Source of the DNA: Lepus europaeus
Taxonomy: Eukaryota; Chordata; Mammalia; Lagomorpha; Leporidae
Length of the DNA stretch: 64,000 nt
Direction of reading: 5' to 3'
Assembly (NCBI RefSeq): GCF_033115175.1
Contig: NC_084827.1
Location: 121,427,701 to 121,491,700, forward strand
The stretch's first letter is position 1. Each line of letters opens with the position of its first letter. A model generated the notes under the pieces. That model made no database searches, was not told the origin of the DNA, and saw only the letters and a program-made list of their open reading frames with translations. A program made the position numbers and the translations under genes. This document shows positions 48,619 through 55,260 of the stretch, in pieces.

Positions 48619-51600
48619 GTCTTTCATCCACTGGTTCACTCCCCAGATGGCCTCAACAGCCAGAGCTGCGCTATCTGAAGCTAGGAGCCAGGAGCTTCTA
48701 GGTCTCCTATGCGTATGAAGGCCCAAGGACTTGAACCCTCTTCTACTGTTTCCTCAGGCCATAGCAGAGAGCTGGATTGGAAGTGGAGCAGCCGGGACTC
48801 AAACTGGCACCCATATGGGATGCCAACACTGCAGGCGGCAGCTTTACTTGCTGTGCCACAGGGCCAGCATCTCTATAATAACATTTTAAATGAACTTGTG
48901 TATGTGGATTTCAGTTTTTTTTTTTTTTGTATTAAAATATACATCTTGTTTGTTAATTGAGAGGCAGAGAGAGAGAGCCAACTAGACAGAGGCAGACACA
49001 AAGCTCCCGTCCACTGGTTCACTTCCCACGTGCCTGCCGCAGTTGAGACAAGCTATGCCTGAAGCCAGGAACTAGGAGCTCAGTCCAGGTTCTCCTGCCT
49101 GGGTGGCAGAAATCCAGTTCTGCAGCCATTACTGCTGCCTCCTAGGGTTTGCGTTAGCAGGAAGCTAGACTTTGGAGCTGGAGCTGTGTGTGAAACCCAA
49201 ATTTCTGATGAGGGATATGGGTGTTTTAAGCAGTATCTTAACTGCTAGGCTGAATACCTATCTCCAGACTTACCTTTTATTCTGTTAACATGAACTTTCT
49301 GAGCTACTCTTGTGTGTGTGTGCGTTACACAGTCTTACTCTGACTACATTTTAGTAATTTCTTAATAGCTTCTGGTCATCTTTTTCTTTCACTACATCTG
49401 CATTTTAAAAACATTTTAGAAGAAAGCATGCATTTTTTCTAGGGGAGTATCAAGGCAAGTTCTGAGTTGGAAGAAAAATAATCAGCCTTGTTAGTTATGT
49501 ACCTCGAAATGGTTAAGGCAAATAATTGCGTCTGTTAGTAGTGGTGGCTTACCCTAGTATTCATCCCTGTATCTTTTTCTTCCTTATTAAAGAGACAGTA
49601 CAATGTGACCTTAGGAAAGATTTTGTGATAAAATTGTCACTAACTTTTCTTGAGAGGAAAAGCTTTGAAGGGGTGCTAAAATACGGAGTTTGAAAGTAGT
49701 GTCCATGACTTCCTGTGAGCGCAAAATGACCTTCTTAATACTCGTCCACGAACAGATTTGTAGTTTTAAAATTTTTTCTTATTTCCCATGAAGCCTATGG
49801 GATAGGAGTTACGTAAAGCTCCCAGTTAAGGAACAGGCCATGTTCCAGGAGTTCATTTGTCAGTCGGTTAGTGTTTCTCCTGTGGATTGACACAACAAAT
49901 GGTGGCGCAGAGGCTTCTGGTAGCCTAGAGCCTAGCTAAATCACAGTGTGGCTGAAACTGGGCAGAATAGTGATGTGCTTTTCTAGTATTTGAATGTATT
50001 GGAAACTCTGGTTAAGATAGGGTTATTACTTAACCAGAGAGTTAAACTGGTTTAACTGGAGGGTAATGTAGAGTTCTGGCAGATGGCGGTGGTTCAATAA
50101 TGGACTACTGGCTGTTTTCAGGTATTTAGAATATGGTGGCATCTTTTTTTCTTCATGCCCATTTTTTTGTTTTCAGAATTCATAATTGATAAGAGGGTAT
50201 GTTACCATTTTGAAATTAAGTGGGACAAAGGGTAGAGAAAGGAAGGAAGAAAAAGGGGTGAGGGAGGTAGGAGAGAAAGAAAATTTCCTGGGCCACTTGA
50301 GCAAGACCTGGAAGAAGAAAGAAGAGAGACAGAATGCGCAGGTAACACAGACTCTGATTCACTCCTCGTTCTTTGTGCCTTGTACACACAACTCTCTTAG
50401 TCCAGAGAAAAGAGTTCTGTGTGTGGTCTGCCCTGTCTTCTAGATGATACTTCTCTTTGTCTCTCGCACAGAGGCCAGGTGATAGCTGAGTTACTAGTTT
50501 TTTGGAAAGCTACCCATTTTTCCTAAGCTTTCTTCCTTTTTGGGAACTTGGTCCTGAATATTTTTGGTTTTAGATTTATTTATTTATTTGAAAGGCAGAG
50601 TGACAGGAGAGAGAGGTTTTCTACTTAGTGGTTCACTCCCCAAGTGGCTGCAATGGCCCTCGCTGGGCCAGAAGAAACCCAGGATCCTGGAACTCTATGC
50701 GGGTCTTCCTTGTGAGTGGCAGATGCCCAAGGGCCTGGGCCCTCCCAGGTCCGGGTGCAATAGCAGGAATCTGGATTGGAAGTGGAGAAATCAGGACTTG
50801 AACTGGTGATCCAATATGGGGTGCTGGTGTTGCTGGCTGTGGCTAAATTGCTTCAAAACTAGTTGTACACAAACACGCACACACACAGGTGCACTCATAG
50901 TACACATAATACACATACAAATATATATATTTTTAAAGATTTATTTTATCTGTTTGAAAGTCAGAATTACACAGAAGAGAGACAGAGAGAGAGAGAGTCT
51001 TCCATCTGCTGGTTCACTCCCCATTGGGTGCAATCACCAGAGCTGCATCCATCCAAAGCTAGGAGCCAGAAGTCAGGAGCTTCTTTCGGGTCTCCCATGC
51101 AGGTGCAGGGGCCCAAGGACGTAGACTATCCTCTACTGCTTTCCCAGGCCATAGCAGAGAACTGGAACTGAAGTGGAGCAGCTGGAACTTGAACCGGTGT
51201 CCATATGGGATGCCAGCACTGCAGGCAGCGGCTTCACCCACTACGCCACAGTGCCAGCTCTGCACATACATATATTTTAGTTCTTTGGAATTTCTTTAAA
51301 TTGGCTAGGTCAGAAGTTTCATTCTTATATTTCTATTTATGCTAAAGTTTAGTGTTTCAATTAGTTGCCAAAGCAGAAACTGAATTAGTGCTCTTTCTTA
51401 TAAAACATGCTTTGCAATTGATAGTCTTAGTTGAAAGTCTTTATTACCAAATATTCTCCTTGTGAGATGCAACTATTTCTATTTTATATTTAAGAATTTT
51501 TTTAAAAAAAGTAAAGGTAGGGGCCGGTGTTGTGGCTTAGTAGGTAAAGCTACCACCAGGGACACAGGCATCCCACATGGGCACCAGTTCGAGACTCAGC

Positions 51601-53355
51601 TGCTCCACTTCCGATCTAGCTCCCTGGTAAAGTGCCTGGGAAAGCAGTGGAGGATGACCCAAGTGCTTGGGCCCCTGCACCCTTGTGGGAGACCTGGAGG
51701 AAGCCCCTGGCTCCCAACTTCTGAATGGCGCAGCTCTGGTTGTTGCAGCCATTTGGGGAGTGAACCAGCAGATGCAAGATCTCCTTCTCTCCCTCTCTCT
51801 GTAACTCTTTCAAATAAATAAATAAATAAATCTTTTTTTTTTTTTTTTTTTTTTTTGGACAGGCAGAGTTAGACAGTGAGAGAGAGAGACAGAGAGAAAG
51901 GTCTTTCTTCCGTTGGTTCACCCCCCAAAGGCTGCTGCGGCTGGCGCGCTGTGCCGATCTGAAGCCAGGAGCCAAGTGCTTCTCCTGGTCTCCCATGTGG
52001 GTGCAGGGCCTAAGCACTTGGGCCATCCTCCACTGCACTCCAGGGCCACAGCAGAGAGCTGGACTGGAAGAGGAGCAACTGGGACAGAACTGGCGCCCCA
52101 GCTGGGACTAGAACCCGGAGTACTGGCGCAGCAGGCGGAGGATTAGCCTAGTGAGCTGCGGTGCCGGCCAATAAATAAATCTTTAAAAAAATTGTAAAGG
52201 TAACAAATGGTCATGATAAATGAAAACAGTGTGTATACAAGTACTGTGGCCTCGGGGTAGAATTGTGCCACTGCAGCTCTGTCTCCCTGGGGTGGCATGA
52301 TGGTTCAGTGAGCTGCATTCTGAATGAACGGTGGCAGCCTTCAGTATGAGCTGCCTTGTCAGCTGTGCTCAGAAAGCCTTGCAACAAAAAGGGGCAGTCC
52401 TGGATTTAGTCTGAGTTCTGCTAACAAGTGTGGGAGGTGCGCCCTTTTTCACACCTTGATTTCTTTGCCAGGTAACAAGAGGGATACTAAAAGCATTAAC
52501 CAGTTAGGTTGGAAAAGCCACAGCTAGTTAAGAAAGGTTAAGTTTAATTCAGCAAATATTTATTAAATAGCCATTATGTGCCAGCCATGGTTCTAGCAAT
52601 GAACAAAGTAAAAATCTCTACTTAAGGTAGTTTCATAGTTATCTCACAAACTCTGAAGTTTCTCCTTATGGCTGTCAGTAGTAGAAAAGTTAGATTTTTT
52701 TTTTCCTACCAGACACACAGGCTGGCATTGTTGTACAGTGGATAAAGCTACCACTTAGGAGGCTGACATGCCATGTCAGAGTGCCTGTTTGAGTCCATGT
52801 TGCTCTGCTTCTGATCCAGTTTCCGGCTGATGCACCTAGAAATAAAGGTAGCAGAGGATGGCCCAAGTGCTTGGGCCCTGCTACCCGTGTGGGAGACCAG
52901 GATAGAGTTCTTGGCTCTTGGCTTCAGTGTGACCTAGACATGGCCATTTAGGTAATGAGCCAGAGGATGAAAGATCTCCCTCTCTCTTTCTCTCTTTCAC
53001 AACACACACACACACACACACCCTCTCTTTCTATCACTCTGCCTTTCAAATAAATAAATCTTAAAAAAGTAAAAAAAAAAAACAACCCTGGAAAACAGCA
53101 AATAACAACTAACAGAAAGCTTAAAGAAATTTTGTGTTGCTGAATAGAAAATTAACATGTTCTTTCACAGAAGTCCTGGATTTAGTATTAACAGGATATT
53201 TAATCTTTTAATTAATTTATTAATTAGGACCTACTCACTGTTCAAGAAATACACTTAATGGAGACTTGACATCAGCAACCATCCCTGAAGAAAACAGACT
53301 CACGGCCAAAAAGAAGCCTGAATCGGAAGATCTTCTTCCACCCTCCTCTTCCTGA
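21976..53355 (+). CDS. PLEKHA3: PLEKHA3 (FAPP1), complete 300 codons: join(21976..22015,27422..27538,34181..34336,40087..40223,42231..42395,45973..46016,47077..47192,53228..53355)
   Basis: FAPP1 is a trans-Golgi adaptor whose PH domain binds phosphatidylinositol-4-phosphate and ARF1 and helps carrier formation to the plasma membrane. Eight coding exons join in phase to exactly 300 residues. The PH domain (1 to about 93) shows K7 and R18 (PI4P contacts in the family), the membrane wedge TNYLTG at 9-14, and E50 and H54 (ARF1 contacts). A helical segment follows ([20 protein letters not shown]), then a Ser/Pro stretch, the [11 protein letters not shown] basic/phospho-site region and a low-complexity C-terminus ending SSS. 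FAPP1 lacks the glycolipid-transfer domain found in PLEKHA8. The start has A at -3 and G at +4. All introns are GT-AG; the exon 5 donor is weak. No frameshift is seen. Confidence 0.97.
22201..23184 (+). other. PLEKHA3 intron 1, unique 5' part
   Basis: GC content falls away from the CpG island; no repeat or additional exon recognised. T run at 22679-22697. Confidence 0.4.
23185..23503 (-). mobile_element. CSINE, old, with 18-base C run
   Basis: Reverse copy (tttatttgacacagagacagagc ... aatgcctgcccc); a run of 18 C at 23185-23202 replaces the poly(T). Confidence 0.75.
23504..24520 (+). other. PLEKHA3 intron 1, unique
   Basis: No recognised repeat in about 1 kb. Confidence 0.4.
24525..24665. 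repeat. L2-like fragment
   Basis: tttattcaatcacttgagaaatac ... gcacctgttaatgtgccagacaccattctacttgg ... gatgaacaagataaagtcc matches the usual L2 3' pattern. Confidence 0.5.
24666..25654 (+). other. PLEKHA3 intron 1, mostly unique
   Basis: A MIR-like stretch may lie at about 25490-25640 (aggtcatttattcaacccactc ... aaagagctggggctagaactc). Nothing else recognised. Confidence 0.35.
25801..26105 (+). mobile_element. CSINE inside the Tigger element
   Basis: ggggctggcattatggcatagc ... ctttcagataaaaataaaattaaataaatc. Confidence 0.87.
26146..26276. repeat. MITE-like element, full copy
   Basis: Terminal inverted repeats agggtacttccaaaaggcca / atgaacttttaaatgacccct bracket a core with ttttggtacagaattttgaaattcac. 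Lies inside the Tigger element. Confidence 0.6.
26699..27012 (-). mobile_element. CSINE
   Basis: Reverse copy (aagattttatttatttatttatttg ... cacagcactggtccc) upstream of PLEKHA3 exon 2. Confidence 0.87.
27028..27340 (-). mobile_element. CSINE, old
   Basis: Reverse copy (catttatttgaaaggcagagtggcag ... acaagcagtggcctc) ending 81 bases before exon 2. Confidence 0.78.
27422..27538 (+). CDS. PLEKHA3: PLEKHA3 coding exon 2
   Basis: 117 bases after acceptor tttgtag: [19 protein letters not shown] and on to VCEIK; donor gtaagt. PH-domain beta strands, residues 14-53. Confidence 0.97.
27708..28049 (-). mobile_element. CSINE, young A-tail type
   Basis: Reverse full-length copy with perfect 14-bp target duplication taaacatggttttt at 27694-27707 and 28050-28063. 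Confidence 0.94.
28216..28562 (+). mobile_element. CSINE, young A-tail type
   Basis: Plus full-length copy with perfect 16-bp target duplication agaaatgtagattgga at 28200-28215 and 28563-28578. The Pol III box B (ggttctagtcc) at about 28270 is intact. Confidence 0.95.
28579..29230 (+). other. PLEKHA3 intron 2, unique
   Basis: No recognised repeat or exon. Confidence 0.4.
29237..30875 (-). mobile_element. Lagomorph L1, 5'-truncated, with ORF2 C-terminal remnant
   Basis: Starts (3' end of the element) with tttatttaatgaatacaaatttc and the polypyrimidine tract of rabbit-type L1. On the minus strand it encodes ORF2 C-terminal text such as [19 protein letters not shown] (about 29.8-29.95 kb) and [13 protein letters not shown] (about 30.43 kb), with stops between. 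A CSINE splits it at 30071. Not a functional element. Confidence 0.85.
30071..30414 (-). mobile_element. CSINE, young, inside L1 ORF2
   Basis: Perfect 14-bp target duplication ggattttctctttt at 30057-30070 and 30415-30428. Confidence 0.95.
30888..31123 (-). mobile_element. CSINE, lacking its tail part
   Basis: Reverse copy starting abruptly at ggctacaatgactggggctgg and ending ccacgacacctgcccc. The pyrimidine-tail third is missing; it abuts the 5' end of the L1. Confidence 0.75.
31124..31646 (+). other. PLEKHA3 intron 2, unique
   Basis: A faint DNA-transposon-like phrase at about 31145-31200 (ccagtgatttccaacttggg ... ggggagcttttt) is too weak to name. Confidence 0.3.
31666..32048 (+). mobile_element. 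CSINE with internal duplication
   Basis: Target duplication aaaagatatgtaaaagtct (31647-31665) / aaaagatatgtaaatgtct (32049-32067). Near its 5' end the phrase gggttaacatatgca is repeated, giving an extra segment of roughly 40 bases. Confidence 0.92.
32189..32512. mobile_element. Back-to-back CSINE pieces (minus then plus)
   Basis: 32189-32413 is a reverse copy covering the 3' two-thirds. At about 32414 it switches to a plus-strand 3' third (gggcccagccctggccattt ... ctgcctctcaaaaaa). Confidence 0.7.
32603..32945 (+). mobile_element. CSINE pieces
   Basis: Short mid-SINE piece (cggctccactttcaaatccagcttcctgctgatgt), short duplicated agtactttctta spacer, then plus 3' part from 32737 (gccctgggaggcagcaggtgatgg ... 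caagtaaaaataataaataaaa). Confidence 0.65.
33224..33616 (-). mobile_element. Lagomorph L1 3' end, short insertion
   Basis: tttatttaatgaatataaatttccaaagtacagcttatgg plus pyrimidine tract; target duplication agcaaatattct / agcaagtattct on the two sides (about 33213-33224 and 33617-33628). Confidence 0.82.
33820..33930 (+). mobile_element. CSINE 5' half only
   Basis: ggggctggagctgtggagtagcag ... cttctgatccagctctt, then stops in unique sequence. Confidence 0.75.
34181..34336 (+). CDS. PLEKHA3: PLEKHA3 coding exon 3
   Basis: 156 bases after acceptor cactgtag: [19 protein letters not shown] and [13 protein letters not shown]; donor gtaact. End of the PH domain with its C-terminal helix. Confidence 0.97.
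34375..34699 (-). mobile_element. CSINE
   Basis: Reverse copy beginning 38 bases after PLEKHA3 exon 3; ends cacaacattggccct. Confidence 0.85.
34725..35054 (-). mobile_element. CSINE
   Basis: Reverse copy, same orientation as its neighbour; ends catagctccggcccc. Confidence 0.85.
35281..35548 (+). mobile_element. CSINE, old
   Basis: gaggtaggcatttggcctaatgtttaag ... tggaatctctctgtc. Confidence 0.75.
35606..35915 (-). mobile_element. CSINE, old
   Basis: Reverse: tttatttatttgagagacagagagag ... aggccaaatgcctgtct. Confidence 0.78.
35996..36332 (-). mobile_element. CSINE
   Basis: Reverse: aagatttatttatttatttgaaattcag ... ccacagtgccggcccc. Confidence 0.87.
36333..36982 (+). other. PLEKHA3 intron 3, unique
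   Basis: No repeat or exon recognised. Confidence 0.4.
36991..37326 (+). mobile_element. CSINE, young A-tail type
   Basis: gggccagcgccacggctcaatagg ... 23-base A tail; short target duplication tcagtctt at 36983-36990 and 37327-37334. Confidence 0.92.
37335..38257 (+). other. PLEKHA3 intron 3, otherwise unique AT-rich
   Basis: Apart from the MITE-like copy, no element recognised. Confidence 0.4.
37625..37746. repeat. MITE-like element copy
   Basis: ttattttggtgcaaaaagaatagaaatccattcatagttttttcataatatgcattttctgtgagcttcttgaaaat, same family as 26146-26276. Confidence 0.6.
38278..39523 (-). mobile_element. Lagomorph L1 3' end, 5'-truncated insertion
   Basis: 1,246 bp in reverse orientation, tail as (ttttatt)n. 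Bounded by identical 20-bp target duplications gacagtttcaaatttttcat at 38258-38277 and 39524-39543. Contains an internal imperfect repeat (see findings). Confidence 0.95.
39733..40058 (+). mobile_element. CSINE adjoining PLEKHA3 exon 4
   Basis: ggggctaatgttatggctgag ... gaagtaaataaacattaaaaaaa; includes (tg)7 at 39987-40000. Ends about 28 bases before the exon. Confidence 0.87.
40087..40223 (+). CDS. PLEKHA3: PLEKHA3 coding exon 4
   Basis: 137 bases after acceptor cctttcag: [18 protein letters not shown] and on to SSPSIE; donor gtatga. A SINE tail ends about 28 bases before this exon. Confidence 0.96.
40224..40611 (+). other. PLEKHA3 intron 4, unique
   Basis: No recognised repeat. Confidence 0.4.
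40612..40904 (+). mobile_element. CSINE
   Basis: ggggccggtgtagtagcatagtg ... ttctctctgtaatttatc. Confidence 0.85.
41005..41284 (+). mobile_element. CSINE, 5'-truncated, inside an older CSINE
   Basis: tggtttgagtcctggctgcttc ... ctttcaaataaaataaatctt. Confidence 0.75.
41351..41676 (-). mobile_element. CSINE, young
   Basis: Reverse copy with target duplication cctaagtaa at 41342-41350 and 41677-41685. Confidence 0.92.
41729..42075 (-). mobile_element. CSINE upstream of PLEKHA3 exon 5
   Basis: Reverse copy with perfect 13-bp target duplication tgtccctaaattt at 41716-41728 and 42076-42088; ends 155 bases before exon 5. Confidence 0.93.
42231..42395 (+). CDS. PLEKHA3: PLEKHA3 coding exon 5
   Basis: 165 bases (55 codons) after acceptor tttttcag: [16 protein letters not shown] and on to SPSPVQM; donor gtggga, a poor match to gtaagt. 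Read-through would keep an open frame to a stop at about 42539. Confidence 0.95.
42396..42842 (+). other. PLEKHA3 intron 5, unique 5' part
   Basis: No repeat recognised; the reading frame of exon 5 stays open to about 42539. Confidence 0.4.
42843..42902 (+). repeat. MIR fragment
   Basis: gacaagttacctaatctctctagtcctccgtttctgcatcagtaaaatacg is the MIR core; cut off by the next SINE. Confidence 0.65.
42904..43232 (+). mobile_element. CSINE downstream of PLEKHA3 exon 5
   Basis: ggggccggcactgtggtgcagcagg ... ttcaaattaataagtgaatc. Confidence 0.88.
43233..43595 (+). other. PLEKHA3 intron 5, unique
   Basis: Nothing recognised. Confidence 0.4.
43597..43931 (-). mobile_element. CSINE, old
   Basis: Reverse copy (aagatttgtttatttatttatttg ... 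cacagtgccagccct). Confidence 0.85.
43932..45972 (+). other. PLEKHA3 intron 5, SINE-free stretch
   Basis: Two kb without any recognised repeat, AT-rich, ending at the 44-base exon 6. Confidence 0.45.
45973..46016 (+). CDS. PLEKHA3: PLEKHA3 coding exon 6 (44-base mini-exon)
   Basis: [14 protein letters not shown] plus AG; acceptor ttttcag, donor gtaaaa. Phase fits exons 5 and 7; skipping it would shift the frame. Confidence 0.94.
46017..47076 (+). other. PLEKHA3 intron 6, SINE-free
   Basis: About 1 kb, no repeat or additional exon recognised. Confidence 0.45.
47077..47192 (+). CDS. PLEKHA3: PLEKHA3 coding exon 7
   Basis: 116 bases after acceptor tttgcag: [17 protein letters not shown] then [12 protein letters not shown] and LLEESD; donor gtaagt. 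Confidence 0.96.
47325..47625 (+). mobile_element. CSINE
   Basis: ggagctggcactgtggcatagtgg ... tttcaaataaataaatac. Confidence 0.87.
47803..48120 (+). mobile_element. CSINE, old
   Basis: aggtactggtgttaagctgctgcc ... ctttcaaataaatacattcatc. Confidence 0.8.
48130..48190. repeat. MITE-like element, partial
   Basis: aggtggaattaaaagataagtttattttggtgcaacatttttgaaatccatg; cut by the next SINE. Confidence 0.55.
48198..48502 (-). mobile_element. CSINE
   Basis: Reverse: aaagattaatttatttgaaagtg ... ccacagtgccaggccc. Confidence 0.83.
48512..48870 (-). mobile_element. CSINE with expanded (GA)n segment
   Basis: Reverse copy; the stretch around 48566-48632 repeats a (ga)n block and the ttttccatcca / tttcatcca phrase, a local duplication. 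Confidence 0.83.
48946..49265 (-). mobile_element. CSINE, old
   Basis: Reverse: ttaattgagaggcagagagagagagcc ... aggctgaatacctatctcc. Confidence 0.75.
49266..50560 (+). other. PLEKHA3 intron 7, unique
   Basis: 1.3 kb with no recognised repeat apart from a purine-rich patch at 50225-50335. Confidence 0.4.
50570..50860 (-). mobile_element. CSINE
   Basis: Reverse: agatttatttatttatttgaaaggcagagtgacag ... ttgctggctgtggc. Confidence 0.82.
50931..51262 (-). mobile_element. CSINE
   Basis: Reverse: aaagatttattttatctgtttgaaag ... cacagtgccagctc; preceded by a CA-rich patch at 50873-50917. Confidence 0.85.
51520..51835 (+). mobile_element. CSINE
   Basis: ggggccggtgttgtggcttagtagg ... (aata)n tail. 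A younger CSINE landed in its tail. Confidence 0.87.
51836..52169 (-). mobile_element. CSINE, young, inserted in another CSINE tail
   Basis: Perfect 15-bp target duplication aataaataaatcttt at 51821-51835 and 52170-52184. Confidence 0.94.
52185..52718 (+). other. PLEKHA3 intron 7, mostly unique; L2-like fragment at 52540-52640
   Basis: attcagcaaatatttattaaatagccattatgtgccagccatggttctagcaatgaacaaag matches the L2 3' pattern; the rest is unassigned. Confidence 0.5.
52719..53085 (+). mobile_element. CSINE with (CA)10
   Basis: aggctggcattgttgtacagtgg ... tttcaaataaataaatctt; (ca)10 at 53002-53021. Ends about 140 bases before PLEKHA3 exon 8. Confidence 0.85.
53228..53355 (+). CDS. PLEKHA3: PLEKHA3 coding exon 8 with stop
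   Basis: Acceptor attaattag; encodes [16 protein letters not shown] and on to [12 protein letters not shown] at 53353-53355. The upstream pyrimidine tract (tttaatcttttaattaatttattaattag) is short and AT-rich. Confidence 0.95.
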
Positions 53356-55260
53356 GGAAACCGAAGTGTCCAGCTTCCTCTAAGTATTGCTATGCAAAAG
53401 CTGCTGTCACTCAGCTGTTGTCATAGGGATTAGTGTCTCCCTTAGGATTTCTCTGCACTTTATAGAATATTGTAAAACAAACAAAAAACCCACATACTTT
53501 TGAAGTGTATTTTATCTTTATATAGTTTATTTGCAAGAGTATTTTCCTAATAACTTCACAGTATGAATGTGCATCTTTTTTTTTTTTTTTAAACAAATGA
53601 TGATGTAACATTTTGACATCCATAAGGACAAATGTAGATATTTTTCTAAAAAACTGTGAGGGACTGACGGATTGGTCAGTGAGTATTGTAGCTTATAAAC
53701 ATGAAATCTTGAAAGGTTTCAGTTTGACAGAAGTGTGATACATGTAACTTGTGCCATGGACCAAACGGTCACTTTACCCCAGCTAAAACTGAGTTATGAT
53801 AGCAGCTTGATGGTGATTGTATTCTATTTCTTTAAGCAGAAAGGAAACTCTTAATATTCTAAATATCTTTAACCCAAATACCACGACATTGAATCCGAAT
53901 ATTTTTTAAAACCCAGACTGTGCTGTGCTTCATATGTGAAGTTGACACTACTGAATTTGCCAATACCAAATGTTGGGTTAAAATATTTAATTTTTGTTTA
54001 TTTATTTTCTTGTTACATCAAAAGAGTATTGCATCCTCACTTTTGTGACATACCAAATTTAAGATATGTATGCATTGTTATTTACATTGCTTTAGAAATG
54101 AGGCTAACATTGTAGTGACCTTGCTCACTTATGCCAGAGAAATAAACCACTTCTGATGGAAGAGGATTTTAGTGCTTTTTTCCTCAGATAGATGTTAAGC
54201 TGCTGTTGTAAGGTATTGTTTGCAGCTCTTTAGGATATCTGGAGACATTTTAATTTATGAATATTTATACAAAAGAGGAATTCCTTCAAGGTTCTTTGCC
54301 ACTTGAGAATGGCATTATTTAAAGAACAAATAGTATTTTTTGATAGTGCCTGTCTATATCTATTGTCAGTGTTTGCCTTGTTATCTGTGTTTCTGAATTC
54401 ACTTTGGGGTGATGATATTGTCCAAGGTTTTGGATGATGAGCACTTTAAAGCAAACTGGTTTGGTGTTTTTTAAGTTAATCATGTTTAATAAATATGTGG
54501 TTTTTGCAATCAAACTCATCATATAATACATTGTATTTTTTATGCTCACTGCTATTCTGTGTAATCTTTATTAAGTGCTATGATAGTATTCTTTATTGAT
54601 TTAATTTTTTTTTCTGGGCCTGCTGGTAAATACAAATGAAGCATGTTGTCAGTTTTTGCTGCCTGTGAACTTAGAATGGTGTGGAATATTTCACCTTAAA
54701 TTTCTCTTGCAAGTTAATGTGGGTTTTTTTTTTAAAGAGTTAATACTTGGGTGTTTACTAAAATAAATATGTAATGACAGGCTTTCTTCTTTAAGTTTAA
54801 TATGGGCATATGAAATCTATAAATAACCTAGATACATTACTATGTATTTATAAACTGTATGCTACTTAAAAGTATGATTTTAAATAGCACACAGATCATT
54901 CGAGTGTATTTAGTGGCATTTTTTCTTGCTCATAAGACTAATTTGAAAAAAAAAAAGTTTGATAATATAGTACATTTCCATGTTGGTGAAGTAATCAGGT
55001 GTTTTGCTTTTTTTCAGTATAGTAAGAACTTGTACAGTGAGAATACAAAGAAGATCAAGGTGCTGCCGATAGGAAGTTTTTTCTGGTAGTCAGTGTTTTG
55101 TTTTTTTCCCCAAAGTAATAGATGATAAAAATACTATAATAACTTTTTGAACTCATAGGATAGGAAATGAATCCATTTTCTATTTCTTTACTCAAATATA
55201 TGAGTTCATGAAAAGTTTTCTGTAAATATTTTTTATAAAATAAAGTCATTTTCTCTTTTG
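53356..55260 (+). promoter_or_regulatory. PLEKHA3: PLEKHA3 3' UTR with several poly(A) signals
   Basis: AATAAA at 54141-54146, 54488-54493, 54762-54767 and 55239-55244 suggests alternative 3' ends from about 0.8 to 1.9 kb after the stop. The sequence is AT-rich with TTTA-rich and GTTT-rich stretches and contains no SINE. Confidence 0.6.
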
